Below are positions 53,934 to 62,914 of a stretch of DNA of 64,000 nt, one piece after another. The position numbers and the translations under genes are program-made. Within the stretch, counting starts at the first letter, position 1; every line of letters starts with the position of its first letter. The notes beneath the pieces are model-generated. The model was not told the origin of the DNA. It did not search any database and saw only the letters and a list, made by a program, of their open reading frames with translations. The DNA lies in the NCBI RefSeq assembly GCF_013030985.1, contig NZ_WPYP01000004.1, forward strand, positions 62,001-126,000. The letters run 5' to 3'. The stretch is from Ruegeria arenilitoris (GTDB taxonomy: Bacteria > Pseudomonadota > Alphaproteobacteria > Rhodobacterales > Rhodobacteraceae).

Positions 53934-55462
53934 CACGTAAGCTCCGGCATTGGGGTGCCCACGGCCCGTAGGATTGCACCGTCGGCAACCAGTTGTTTTG
54001 CGGCCTCCAACTCGGGCGCCAAATAGCGATCCTCGGCCAGCGCGGGAATGTCCGCCCGCACACGGGTGATCACCTGCTGCAACGGGGCGCTGGTGCCGAG
54101 CGGTGCGCGAAACTCGACCCCTTGCGCCGCGCAGAGCAGTTCGACCCCAAGAATGTAAGCCAGGTTCTCGACCATGCGGGTCAGACGCCGCGCGCCATGT
54201 GCGGCCATCGAGACGTGATCCTCCTGATTGGCCGATGTTGGGGTGCTGTCGGTGACGCAGGGATTTGCCAGATGCTTGTTCTCGCTCATCAACGCAGCTG
54301 TGGTAACCTCAGCGATCATCAGACCGGAATTCAGCCCCGGATCGGGGGTCAGGAAGGGAGGCAGGTCAAAGCTGAGCGTCGGATCCACCATCAGCGCGAT
54401 GCGGCGCTGGGCGATGGCCCCGATCTCGGACAGGGCGAGCGCGATCATGTCGGCGGCGAACCCCACCGGCTCGGCATGAAAGTTGCCGCCCGATACGATC
54501 CCATCTTCTAGGACCAGCGGGTTGTCAGTGGCGGCGTTGGCCTCAATCTCAAGCGTCGCGGCCGCCTGGCGCATCACATCCATGGCCGCCCCGGTGACCT
54601 GCGGCTGGCAACGGATGCAATACGGGTCCTGCACGCGCGTGTCGCCTTCCCGGTGACTTTCCCGGACTTCCGACCCGGCCAGAACGGCGCGCATGGCGTT
54701 GGCAGCCTCGGTCTGGCCGCGATGGCCGCGCAGAGTGTGGATTTCGGGCCGCAGAGGCGCAGTGGATCCCATGATCGCATCGGTCGACAGGGCCGAAATG
54801 ACCAACGCATTCTGCCCCACCCGCCAGGCCTCGAACAATCCGGCCAGCGCATAAGCGGTAGAAAACTGCGTGCCGTTGATAAAGGCCAGACCTTCCTTGG
54901 GACCCAGTTGAATCGGCTCTAACCTGACCGAATTTAGCGCCTGAGCGCCCGGCAGGATGTCTCCGTTCACCTCGGCCTCACCCGCGCCGATGATCACTGC
55001 GGTCATGTGGGCAAGCGGCGCCAAATCGCCAGACGCACCCACGGACCCCTGCGCCGGGATCACCGGTGTGACGCCGCGGGCCAGCATCTGCTGCAGCAGC
55101 TCGACCAACTCCCAGCGCACACCCGAGGCGCCGCGGCCAAAAGACAACAGCTTGAGCGTCATCATCAGCCGGGCCACGCGGCGGGGCACGGCCGGGCCAA
55201 CACCGCAACAATGGCTGAGGATCAGGTTGCGTTGCAGGGTCGAGGTATCTTCGGGCGCGATCTTGTGACTGGCCAGTTTGCCGAAGCCAGTGTTGACACC
55301 ATACACCGCTGCCTCGCCCTGAGCGGCGGCCTGTATGCGCCGCGCCGCCGCCTCGACGGCGGGTTTGCAGCCAGGGTCCAGTGTGGCTGCCGGTTGGTCC
55401 CAATATATTTCGGCCAATTGAGCCAACTTCACCTGACCGGGTTGCAATGACAGTGGCATCAT
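53933..55462 (-). CDS. hutH: Histidine ammonia-lyase
   Basis: HutH deaminates histidine to urocanate. The 509-residue protein carries the Ala-Ser-Gly triad that self-cyclises to the MIO electrophile at 143-145 ([15 protein letters not shown]), the catalytic Tyr in VYGVNTGFG (about 53-60), and [12 protein letters not shown]. Length equals the family norm. The ATG at 55462 overlaps the hutI stop (ATGA), and the gene overlaps hutG by a base, so the four minus-strand hut genes are one tightly coupled operon. Confidence 0.96.
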   Translation of the reverse strand: MMPLSLQPGQVKLAQLAEIYWDQPAATLDPGCKPAVEAAARRIQAAAQGEAAVYGVNTGFGKLASHKIAPEDTSTLQRNLILSHCCGVGPAVPRRVARLMMTLKLLSFGRGASGVRWELVELLQQMLARGVTPVIPAQGSVGASGDLAPLAHMTAVIIGAGEAEVNGDILPGAQALNSVRLEPIQLGPKEGLAFINGTQFSTAYALAGLFEAWRVGQNALVISALSTDAIMGSTAPLRPEIHTLRGHRGQTEAANAMRAVLAGSEVRESHREGDTRVQDPYCIRCQPQVTGAAMDVMRQAAATLEIEANAATDNPLVLEDGIVSGGNFHAEPVGFAADMIALALSEIGAIAQRRIALMVDPTLSFDLPPFLTPDPGLNSGLMIAEVTTAALMSENKHLANPCVTDSTPTSANQEDHVSMAAHGARRLTRMVENLAYILGVELLCAAQGVEFRAPLGTSAPLQQVITRVRADIPALAEDRYLAPELEAAKQLVADGAILRAVGTPMPELT

Positions 55463-56667
55463 TCCCGCCCTCCAAATAGTCGTTTGTGCAGGGGATTGAA
55501 GCCGACGCGATAAGACAGCTCGGCAGGATGAGCGATATCCCAGACCGCCAGATCCGCCCGCTGGCCCGAAGTGATCTGACCCGCATCACTGACCCCCAGC
55601 GCGCGCGCGGCGTTGCGGGTGACACCAGCCAGAGCCTCCTCGGGCGTCATACGGAACAACGTGCAGCCCATGTTCATCGTCAGCAAAAGCGAGGTCAGCG
55701 GAGAGGAACCAGGATTGCAATCCGTCGCCAGCGCCATCGGAACCCGATGCTGGCGCAGCACGTCAATCGGAGGCACCTGCGTTTCGCGCAGGGTATAGAA
55801 CGCACCTGGCAGCAGTACCGCTGCGGTGCCCGCCTTGGCCATGGCCGACACGCCTTCGGCATCCAGATACTCGATATGATCCGCCGACAAAGCCCCGTAA
55901 GAGGCCGCCAGCCGGGCGCCACCCAGATTGGACAATTGTTCGGCGTGAAGTTTCACCGGCAGGTCGAGGTCTTGCGCCACATCGAAAACCTGCGCGATCT
56001 GGGCGGGGGTAAAGGCGATCCCTTCGCAGAACCCGTCCACCGCGTCCACCAACCCTTCGGCATGGGCGGCGCGCAGGGTTGGGATACAGACCTTGTGGAT
56101 GTAGTCATCGGCCCGGTCGGCATATTCGGGCGGCACTGCATGGGCACCCAAAAAGCTGGTTCTGACCCGGATCGGGCGGGCTTCGCCGATCCGGCGGGCC
56201 ACGCGCAGCATCTTCAACTCGGTTTCCGTATCCAGCCCATAGCCGGATTTGACCTCGATCATGCACACGCCCTCGGCCATCAAGGCATCCACCCGGGTCA
56301 GAGCATCGGCAAGCAATTCCGCCTCACTTGCCGACCGCGTGGCATTAACCGTGGACAGGATGCCGCCGCCCGCGCGGGCGATCTCCTCATACGAGGCCCC
56401 GTTCAGGCGCATCTCGAACTCGGTGGCGCGGTTGCCGCCGAACACCACGTGGGTATGCGCATCAATCAGGGCGGGCGTGATCAGGCGCGCGCCGAAATCC
56501 TCAACCGGCCAAGCGGTGTATTCAGCGGGCAGGGCCTTTTGCTCTCCGGCCCAGACGATATCTGCTCCATCAATGGCAATCGCCGCATCCCGGCAGAGCC
56601 CATAGGGCGTATCCCCTTCGGACATCGTGGCCATCACGGCGCTGGTAAGGACCGATTTTCTGGTCAT
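55459..56667 (-). CDS. hutI: Imidazolonepropionase
   Basis: HutI opens imidazolonepropionate to formimidoylglutamate. The 402-residue amidohydrolase has metal histidines in [31 protein letters not shown] and the Asp in [14 protein letters not shown]. It is first in the minus-strand hut operon and starts 82 bp from the divergent hutF gene. An AT-rich intergenic region between the two should hold both promoters and the HutC operator. Confidence 0.95.
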   Translation of the reverse strand: MTRKSVLTSAVMATMSEGDTPYGLCRDAAIAIDGADIVWAGEQKALPAEYTAWPVEDFGARLITPALIDAHTHVVFGGNRATEFEMRLNGASYEEIARAGGGILSTVNATRSASEAELLADALTRVDALMAEGVCMIEVKSGYGLDTETELKMLRVARRIGEARPIRVRTSFLGAHAVPPEYADRADDYIHKVCIPTLRAAHAEGLVDAVDGFCEGIAFTPAQIAQVFDVAQDLDLPVKLHAEQLSNLGGARLAASYGALSADHIEYLDAEGVSAMAKAGTAAVLLPGAFYTLRETQVPPIDVLRQHRVPMALATDCNPGSSPLTSLLLTMNMGCTLFRMTPEEALAGVTRNAARALGVSDAGQITSGQRADLAVWDIAHPAELSYRVGFNPLHKRLFGGRE

Positions 56668-56706
56668 GGCGATTCTTTTCGGCTCCCCTCTTGCTTGATT
56701 TTTTTC

Positions 56707-56735
56707 GTATACTTATAAAAATATAAAGTCTACAC
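56707..56735. promoter_or_regulatory. Divergent hut promoter region with candidate HutC operator
   Basis: Within the 82-bp hutI/hutF gap, GTCTACAC (56728-56735) matches the HutC-subfamily consensus GTMTAKAC at 7 of 8 positions, and the palindrome GTATAC lies at 56707-56712. An AT-rich near-palindrome (CTTATA...TATAAAG) separates them. Confidence 0.4.
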
Positions 56736-56749
56736 AAATTGGAGCCGAA

Positions 56750-58102
56750 ATGCCGATCCATGCAAAAACTGCCTTATTAGGCTCTGATTGGGCTCATGAT
56801 GTGCGGATCGCGGTCAATCACGGGCGCATCAGACACATACAGACACAGGCCATCGCCGAGCCCGGGGACGAGCGGGTGGATGTGCTGTTGCCGGCCATGG
56901 GGAACCTGCACAGCCACGCTTTTCAGCGCGCCATGGCCGGGATGACCGAAACCCGTGCGGCCGGGCGTGAGAGTTTCTGGACCTGGCGCAATCTGATGTA
57001 CCGCTTTTTGGACCGTCTGACGCCGGAGCAGATCGAAGCCATCGCCGCGCTGGTGTTCATGGAGATGCAGGAGGCCGGGTATGCCTCGGTTGGTGAGTTC
57101 CACTATGTCCATCACCAACCCGGCGGTGCGCCCTATGACCAACTGTCCGAACTCAGCCAGCGCATCTTTGCCGCCGCGCAGCAAACGGGGATCGGTCTGA
57201 CCCATCTGCCTGTGCTCTACACCTATGGCGGCGTCAAACAAGAGTCCCTCTCGGGCGGGCAGCTACGCTTTGGCAATGATGTGGAGCGGTTCCTCGAACT
57301 GGTCGACGATTGCCACACAGCATTACCTGAAACAGACTCTAAATTGGGGGTTGCCCCACATTCTTTGCGCGCGACTTCCCCGTCGGACCTGACCGAGCTG
57401 CTGAGGGCCGCACCCGAAGGCCCCGTGCATATCCACATCGCCGAACAAGTGCAGGAAGTCCGCGATGTTCAGGCCGTGCTGGGTCAGCGCCCAGTGGCCT
57501 GGCTGCTGGACAATGTGCCGGTAGACGCACGGTGGTGCCTGATCCACGCAACCCATATGACTGACGCCGAAACGGCCGCCCTGGCCCGGTCGGGGGCCGT
57601 CGCGGGCCTGTGTCCGATCACCGAGGCCAATCTGGGTGACGGTATATTCAACGGCGCTGTTTACACCGCTGAGGGCGGGCGTTTTGGCGTTGGATCAGAC
57701 TCTAATATCAGAATTTCTTTGCCCGAAGAGCTGCGCACACTGGAATATTCACAGCGCCTGCGCGACCAGCAGCGGGCCGTTCTGGTCAGCGAGGGTTCGG
57801 TTGGTCACGCGCTATACACACAGGCAGCACTGGGGGGGGCGCAGGCCCTTGGCCGCGACGCGGGTGAGATTGCCGAGGGTAAACTGGCCGATCTGGTGGC
57901 AGTCAACCGCAACCACCCGACCCTCTGCGCGCTCAGCGATGATCAACTGCTGGACGGGCTGTGTTTCGCCGCACCAGACGGGCTGGTCACCGATCTGTGG
58001 TCTGCCGGGCGGCATAGGGTGAAACAGGGCCGTCATGTTGCCCGCGACCAGATCATTCCCGCTTACCGATCCGCGATTGCGGACCTGCTGGCCTCGGTCT
58101 AA
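56750..58102 (+). CDS. hutF: Formimidoylglutamate deiminase
   Basis: HutF deiminates N-formimidoyl-L-glutamate to N-formylglutamate, which HutG then hydrolyses. The 450-residue amidohydrolase has GNLHSHAFQRAMAG (metal HxH at about 50-52), FHYVHHQPGG, HIHIAEQVQEV and GVGSDSNIRISL. Length and motifs distinguish it from guanine or chlorohydrolase relatives. A GGAG site precedes the ATG. It is followed 9 bp later by hutC on the same strand. Confidence 0.95.
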   Translation: MPIHAKTALLGSDWAHDVRIAVNHGRIRHIQTQAIAEPGDERVDVLLPAMGNLHSHAFQRAMAGMTETRAAGRESFWTWRNLMYRFLDRLTPEQIEAIAALVFMEMQEAGYASVGEFHYVHHQPGGAPYDQLSELSQRIFAAAQQTGIGLTHLPVLYTYGGVKQESLSGGQLRFGNDVERFLELVDDCHTALPETDSKLGVAPHSLRATSPSDLTELLRAAPEGPVHIHIAEQVQEVRDVQAVLGQRPVAWLLDNVPVDARWCLIHATHMTDAETAALARSGAVAGLCPITEANLGDGIFNGAVYTAEGGRFGVGSDSNIRISLPEELRTLEYSQRLRDQQRAVLVSEGSVGHALYTQAALGGAQALGRDAGEIAEGKLADLVAVNRNHPTLCALSDDQLLDGLCFAAPDGLVTDLWSAGRHRVKQGRHVARDQIIPAYRSAIADLLASV

Positions 58103-58111
58103 AGCTGCGCC

Positions 58112-58816
58112 ATGCCTCAATCCAGTGACACCACCGGTTACAAAGACATCAAACAGACCGTGCTGGCGCGCATCCGGTCCGGCGAATGGCAGCCCGATGC
58201 GCTGCTGCCCAACGAACAGGAACTGGCCGTCGAGTTCTCCTGCACTCGCACCACGGTCAACCGGGCGCTGCGGGAGCTGGCCGATGAAGGTTATCTGGAG
58301 CGTCGCCGCAAGGCCGGTACCCGCGTGGCAAGCGCACCGCAACGGCAGGCACGCTTCACCATCCCTATGGTCCGGGATGAGGTCGAGGCACTGGGCGGCA
58401 CCTATCGCTATGCGCTGGTTTCCTCCAAATCAGAGCCTGCACCCGAGTGGCTCAGCGCCCGCCTGGCCCTGAAACCGGGGCAAAACGTGGTGCATGTGCG
58501 CTGTATGCATTTCAATGGCAATACCCCGTTTCAGTACGAGGACCGGTGGATCGTTGCCGACTCGGTGCCGCAGGTGGAACAGGCGGATTTCTCTCAGATC
58601 GGCCCGAATGAGTGGCTGATCCAGACCGTGCCCTTCACCAATGTCGAGCTGAGCTTTCTGGCCAGCCGCGCCGATGCTACGGTCGCCGGGTTTCTGGACG
58701 TCCCAGAGGGCGAGCCGGTCTTTACCGGCGAGCGGATCACATGGCTGCAGGGGGAACCGGTGACCTTTGCCAAGATGTTCTTTGCCGCGGGCTACCGGAT
58801 GACCACGGAATTCTGA
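58112..58816 (+). CDS. hutC: Histidine utilisation repressor HutC (GntR/HutC family)
   Basis: In this 234-residue protein the N-terminal GntR winged helix (about 10-75; YKDIKQTVLARIRSGEWQPD, then CTRTTVNRALRELADEGYLERRRKAGT region) joins a UTRA effector domain (95-230) that in HutC binds urocanate. Position in the hut locus and the HutC-type wing support the assignment. It is co-transcribed with hutF and is expected to repress both divergent hut promoters until urocanate accumulates. Confidence 0.92.
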   Translation: MPQSSDTTGYKDIKQTVLARIRSGEWQPDALLPNEQELAVEFSCTRTTVNRALRELADEGYLERRRKAGTRVASAPQRQARFTIPMVRDEVEALGGTYRYALVSSKSEPAPEWLSARLALKPGQNVVHVRCMHFNGNTPFQYEDRWIVADSVPQVEQADFSQIGPNEWLIQTVPFTNVELSFLASRADATVAGFLDVPEGEPVFTGERITWLQGEPVTFAKMFFAAGYRMTTEF

Positions 58817-58900
58817 TCCCCGGCCCGATTTCCACTTTACCGCCTACCAATTCCGGGACAGATTCGGCCCGGTATTGAGCAGGCGCAAAGGAATAACGAC

Positions 58901-60418
58901 ATGGGCAACCCGCTTTATGACCGGCTGTTTGGCATTCACGCGGGCAAGGACACCCCGTTTCTTTACCTGCCCGATGGTCAGACCCTGACCCATGCCGCCT
59001 TTCTGGATATGGCCGCGCAGATCGCCAACGCCCTCAACGGGTATGAGCTGGGCCCCGGCGAGCGGGTGGCCGTACAGGTTGAAAAATCACCCGAGGCGCT
59101 GGCGCTCTATGCCGCCTGCGCGCAGACCGGGCTGATCTTTCTGCCGCTGAACACCGGCTACACCACGGCCGAACTACAGTATTTCATCGAAAACAGCGGC
59201 GCCAAGCTGGTCGTCTGCGACGATGCGAAAGCTGATGGTCTCGCCCCCATCGCCGCTGCCCAAAGCGCAAGGTTAGAGACGCTGAACGCCGATGGGTCCG
59301 GCAGCCTGATGCGGCGGTCCATGGGCATGTTGCCCGCGTTCGAGCCTGTTCGCCGCACCGAAGACGATCTGGCCGCGTTCCTTTACACCTCGGGCACCAC
59401 AGGGCGATCCAAAGGAGCGATGCTGACACAGGCTAATCTGTTGTCGAACGCCGAGACGCTGGTGCAGGAATGGCGGTTCACAGCCGATGACGTGTTGCTG
59501 CACGCCCTGCCGATCTTTCACACCCACGGGCTGTTTGTGGCGACGAATGTGGTGCTGGCCTCGGGCGGGTCGATGATCTTTCTGCCGAAGTTCGATCTTG
59601 AGGACATGTTGCGCCTGATGCCGCAGGCCACCTCGATGATGGGGGTGCCGACTTTCTACACCCGCCTGCTGGACGATGATCGCTTCACCGGCGATCTGAC
59701 GCAGCATATGCGGCTGTTCATCTCCGGCTCGGCCCCGTTGCTGGCGGAAACCCATGAGCGGTTCCAGGCCCGCGCCGGCCACCGCATCCTTGAACGCTAT
59801 GGCATGACCGAAACCAACATGAGCACCTCGAACCCCTATGACGGCGAACGTCGTGCGGGCACAGTTGGCTTCGCCCTGCCGGATGTGGACCTGAAGGTCA
59901 CCCATCCCGAAACGGGTGAAACCCTGCCACAGGGTGAGATCGGCATGATCGAGGTGCGCGGCCCCAACGTCTTCGAGGGCTATTGGCAGATGCCCGAGAA
60001 AACCGCCGCCGAACTGCGGCCAGACGGGTTCTTTATCACCGGAGACCTAGGGCGTGTGGACGAAGACGGCTATGTCCACATTGTTGGCCGCGGCAAGGAC
60101 CTTATCATCTCGGGCGGCTACAACATCTATCCCAAAGAGGTCGAACTGGTATTGGATGATCAGCCCGGCGTGTTGGAAAGCGCGGTGATCGGCGTGCCAC
60201 ACCCGGATTTCGGCGAAACCCCGGTGGGTATTCTGGTGCCCGAACCGGGACAGTCCCCGGACCCCGAGGCCATTCTGGCCAATGTGCAGGACGCCTTGGC
60301 CCGGTTTAAACATCCCCGCAAGCTGATCGTGCTGGATGAATTGCCGCGCAACACCATGGGCAAGGTGCAAAAAAACGTCCTGCGCGAAGACTACAAGGAC
60401 CTGTTCACCAAGGGTTAG
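58901..60418 (+). CDS. matB: Malonyl-CoA synthetase (MatB-like acyl-CoA ligase)
   Basis: The 505-residue adenylate-forming enzyme has the P-loop YTSGTTGRSKGAM, LFISGSAPLLAETH, ERYGMTETNMSTSNPY and the C-terminal DLIISGGYNIYPKEVE with the catalytic Lys in NTMGKVQK. The RYGMTETNM and compact length are characteristic of MatB, which activates malonate or methylmalonate with CoA and ATP. No matA decarboxylase or dct-type transporter gene is adjacent, so the link to malonate rests on sequence. Its 3' end overlaps the convergent phosphoesterase by 14 bp. Confidence 0.85.
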   Translation: MGNPLYDRLFGIHAGKDTPFLYLPDGQTLTHAAFLDMAAQIANALNGYELGPGERVAVQVEKSPEALALYAACAQTGLIFLPLNTGYTTAELQYFIENSGAKLVVCDDAKADGLAPIAAAQSARLETLNADGSGSLMRRSMGMLPAFEPVRRTEDDLAAFLYTSGTTGRSKGAMLTQANLLSNAETLVQEWRFTADDVLLHALPIFHTHGLFVATNVVLASGGSMIFLPKFDLEDMLRLMPQATSMMGVPTFYTRLLDDDRFTGDLTQHMRLFISGSAPLLAETHERFQARAGHRILERYGMTETNMSTSNPYDGERRAGTVGFALPDVDLKVTHPETGETLPQGEIGMIEVRGPNVFEGYWQMPEKTAAELRPDGFFITGDLGRVDEDGYVHIVGRGKDLIISGGYNIYPKEVELVLDDQPGVLESAVIGVPHPDFGETPVGILVPEPGQSPDPEAILANVQDALARFKHPRKLIVLDELPRNTMGKVQKNVLREDYKDLFTKG

Positions 60419-61142
60419 GGGTCAGCGGCACCCGCCCGGCCTCGGTCAGCAGCCAGCAGTCCCGGCCTTCGAATACCGCAGTGGCCAGTGGACGGCCATA
60501 GCCCGCACCCGCGTCCAGATTGATCCGGGTACCGCAATGTTCGGCCCGGTCCACCGGTGTGTGCCCATGCACCACCAGCCATGGATGCGGGCCGGGGTCA
60601 CGCAGAAACTCATGGCGTATCCAGACCAGATCATCCTCGGCCTGTTGTTCCAGCGGAATGCCGGGGCGGATGCCGGCGTGGACGAACAGCAACTCCCCTT
60701 CCTGATGGTACAGCGGCAGCGCATTGATGAAATCGATATGCGCGGGTGGCACCGCGGCGCAGGCGCGTTCATTGACCTGAAAGATGCGGTCTTCATCCAC
60801 GACCTCAACACCGTATGAACCCAGCGTTTCCCGCCCGCCCAGACGCGGGTGAAGCCAGCTGAGCGTGATGGGCAGGCGATTGTCGGCAATCTCACAATCC
60901 TGCACGAACCGGGCCATCATCCGGTCGTGGTTGCCCTTGACCATCACCCAATTCCGACCCGCGCGCTGCCCCTCGATCAACAGGTCCAACACACCACAAC
61001 TGTCGGGGCCACGATCCACGTAGTCCCCCAGAAACACGACGCGCGCATCCGGCCCGCCATCCTTCTCGATGAGGCGCAGCGCGTTTTCCAGCATCGCAAG
61101 CTGACCGTGAATATCGCCAACGGCATAGATGGGCGCGGTCAT
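60405..61142 (-). CDS. Metallophosphoesterase (PPP-type serine/threonine phosphatase-like)
   Basis: The 245-residue protein has the complete di-metal signature GDIHGQ (about 7-12), GDYVDRGPDS and GNHDRMM, followed by VHAGI and VVHGHTP. This is the bacterial PrpA/PrpE-like branch of PPP phosphatases, cytoplasmic and single domain. Substrates may be phosphoproteins or small nucleotides. It is convergent with matB and lies downstream of the serA terminator on the same strand. Confidence 0.85.
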   Translation of the reverse strand: MTAPIYAVGDIHGQLAMLENALRLIEKDGGPDARVVFLGDYVDRGPDSCGVLDLLIEGQRAGRNWVMVKGNHDRMMARFVQDCEIADNRLPITLSWLHPRLGGRETLGSYGVEVVDEDRIFQVNERACAAVPPAHIDFINALPLYHQEGELLFVHAGIRPGIPLEQQAEDDLVWIRHEFLRDPGPHPWLVVHGHTPVDRAEHCGTRINLDAGAGYGRPLATAVFEGRDCWLLTEAGRVPLTPNPW

Positions 61143-61199
61143 GAAAAATCCTTGGGCAAAGTGAGTACCCTGCTTTTGGCGCGTTTCCGGCCGCTGGGA

Positions 61200-61232
61200 A
61201 AGAAAATACCCGCGCCTTGAGTGGCGCGGGTA
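61200..61232 (-). terminator. Rho-independent terminator of serA
   Basis: On the minus strand TACCCGCGCC and GGCGCGGGTA form a perfect 10-bp stem with a 6-nt loop, followed by TTTTCTTT. It lies 28 bp beyond the serA stop. Confidence 0.9.
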
Positions 61233-61259
61233 CGGATTGTCTCAGAAATTCAACACCGC

Positions 61260-62855
61260 TCAGGCGACATCGAACTCCAGCGGTTTGATCTGGGTGAACA
61301 GCCCGGTTTCCGCCAGCTTGGCGCGTGCTTCGGCCGGAACCGGCTCATCCACATAAAGCAGCGCAATGGCCTCACCTCCGGCCTCGGACCGGCCAAGGGT
61401 AAAGTTGGCGATGTTCACGTCATTCTCGCCCATGGTCTGACCCAGAGTACCAATGATGCCCGGCACGTCTTCGTTGGTGGTATAAAGCATGTGCGCGCCC
61501 ACCTCGGCGTCGATATTGATGCCCTTGATCTGGATGAAACGCGGTTTGCCATCGCTGAACACGGTACCGGCGATCGAGCGTTCTCGCTTGTCGGTGACCA
61601 CGGTGACCTTGATGTAGCCGTCAAAGACTCCGGTCTTGTCCTGATTGGTGGTAGACAGCTGAATCCCGCGCTCTTTCGCGACAACCGGGGCCGACACCAT
61701 ATTCACTTCCGGGTTGAACTTTTTCATGATCCCGGCAACGACGGAACAGTTCAGGGCGGCCAGGTTCATCTCGGCTGCGACACCGTCATAGAGGATGTTG
61801 ATCGCCTTAACCGGCTCATCTGTCATCTGACCGATGAAGCTGCCCAGATGACCGGCCAGCTTGATCCACGGCCCCATGACCTTGGCCTCTTCGGCGGTGA
61901 CGCTGGGCATGTTCAGCGCGTTTTCCACCGCCCCGGTCAGCAGGTAGTTCGAGATCTGCTCAGCCACCTGCAGCGCCACGTTCTCCTGCGCTTCGGTCGT
62001 CGCTGCACCAAGGTGAGGCGTGCAGACCACGTTCGGCAGGTTGAACAGGGCGTTGTCCTTCGCCGGTTCCTCGCTGAATACGTCAAAGGCCGCGCCCGCA
62101 ACATGACCGGAAGTCAGCGCCTCGGCCAGCGCCCCTTCGTCGACCAGACCCCCACGGGCGCAGTTGATGATACGCACGCCCTTCTTGGTCTTGGCGAGGT
62201 TCTCACGGCTGAGGATATTGCGGGTTTGATCGGTCAGCGGCACGTGCAGGGTTATGAAATCGGCGCGCGACAGCAGCTCGTCCAGTTCGACCTTTTCGAC
62301 GCCCATCTTGGCGGCTTTCTCTTCGCTCAGATAGGGATCATAGGCGACCACTTTCATTTTCAGGCCCAAGGCACGTTCACAGACGATACCGCCAATGTTC
62401 CCGGCCCCGATGACGCCAAGTGTCTTGTTGGTCAGCTCGATCCCCATGAACTTGGACTTTTCCCACTTGCCCGCATGGGTCGAGGTGCTGGCCTCGGGGA
62501 TTTGCCGCGCCACGGCGAACATCATTGCAATTGCATGCTCGGCCGTGGTGATCATGTTGCCAAATGGCGTGTTCATTACGATCACGCCTTTCTTGGACGC
62601 AGCGTCCTTATCGACGTTATCGGTTCCGATCCCGGCGCGGCCGATGACCTTCAGGTTGTCGGCTTTTTCCAGCAGAGTCGGCGTGACCTTGGTGGCCGAG
62701 CGGATGGCAAGGCCGTCATACTGGCCGATCACCTCGGCCAGCTTGTCCTTGTCCTTGCCCAAATCGGGCATGAAATCCACGTCGATGCCGCGATCGCGGA
62801 AGATCTGCACGGCGGTTTCGCTGAGCTTGTCAGATACGAGTACTTTGGGGGCCAT
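61260..62855 (-). CDS. serA: D-3-phosphoglycerate dehydrogenase
   Basis: SerA oxidises 3-phosphoglycerate in the first step of serine synthesis. The 531-residue long-form enzyme has the NAD-binding GVIGAGNIGGIV (about 145-156), the D-2-hydroxyacid dehydrogenase catalytic His in CTPHLGAATTEAQ, an intervening ASB domain (about 320-450) and a C-terminal ACT domain (455-531) for serine feedback. It is transcribed after serC, 59 bp downstream of its stop, with a hairpin in between, and ends in a strong terminator. Confidence 0.95.
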   Translation of the reverse strand: MAPKVLVSDKLSETAVQIFRDRGIDVDFMPDLGKDKDKLAEVIGQYDGLAIRSATKVTPTLLEKADNLKVIGRAGIGTDNVDKDAASKKGVIVMNTPFGNMITTAEHAIAMMFAVARQIPEASTSTHAGKWEKSKFMGIELTNKTLGVIGAGNIGGIVCERALGLKMKVVAYDPYLSEEKAAKMGVEKVELDELLSRADFITLHVPLTDQTRNILSRENLAKTKKGVRIINCARGGLVDEGALAEALTSGHVAGAAFDVFSEEPAKDNALFNLPNVVCTPHLGAATTEAQENVALQVAEQISNYLLTGAVENALNMPSVTAEEAKVMGPWIKLAGHLGSFIGQMTDEPVKAINILYDGVAAEMNLAALNCSVVAGIMKKFNPEVNMVSAPVVAKERGIQLSTTNQDKTGVFDGYIKVTVVTDKRERSIAGTVFSDGKPRFIQIKGINIDAEVGAHMLYTTNEDVPGIIGTLGQTMGENDVNIANFTLGRSEAGGEAIALLYVDEPVPAEARAKLAETGLFTQIKPLEFDVA

Positions 62856-62884
62856 ATTCTCTGGTCCTTGAATTGTAAGAGAAG

Positions 62885-62904
62885 CCGGGCCTGAAGAGGC
62901 CCGG
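62885..62904 (-). terminator. Hairpin between serC and serA
   Basis: CCGGGCC (62885-62891) and GGCCCGG (62898-62904) form a perfect 7-bp stem with a 6-nt loop. The minus-strand 3' side is only weakly T-rich (CTTCTCTT), so it may be a partial terminator or processing site within the serC-serA unit. Confidence 0.5.
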
Positions 62905-62914
62905 TGAAAAAAGG

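Noticed and set aside
55486-56718. Plus-strand 410-codon open frame opposite hutI
   Set aside because: It is the antisense shadow of a complete hutI gene within a conserved hut operon.
61221-62894. Plus-strand 557-codon open frame opposite serA
   Set aside because: It lies entirely over serA and its flanking terminator; the translation is a His/Gly/Leu/Arg-rich complement artefact.
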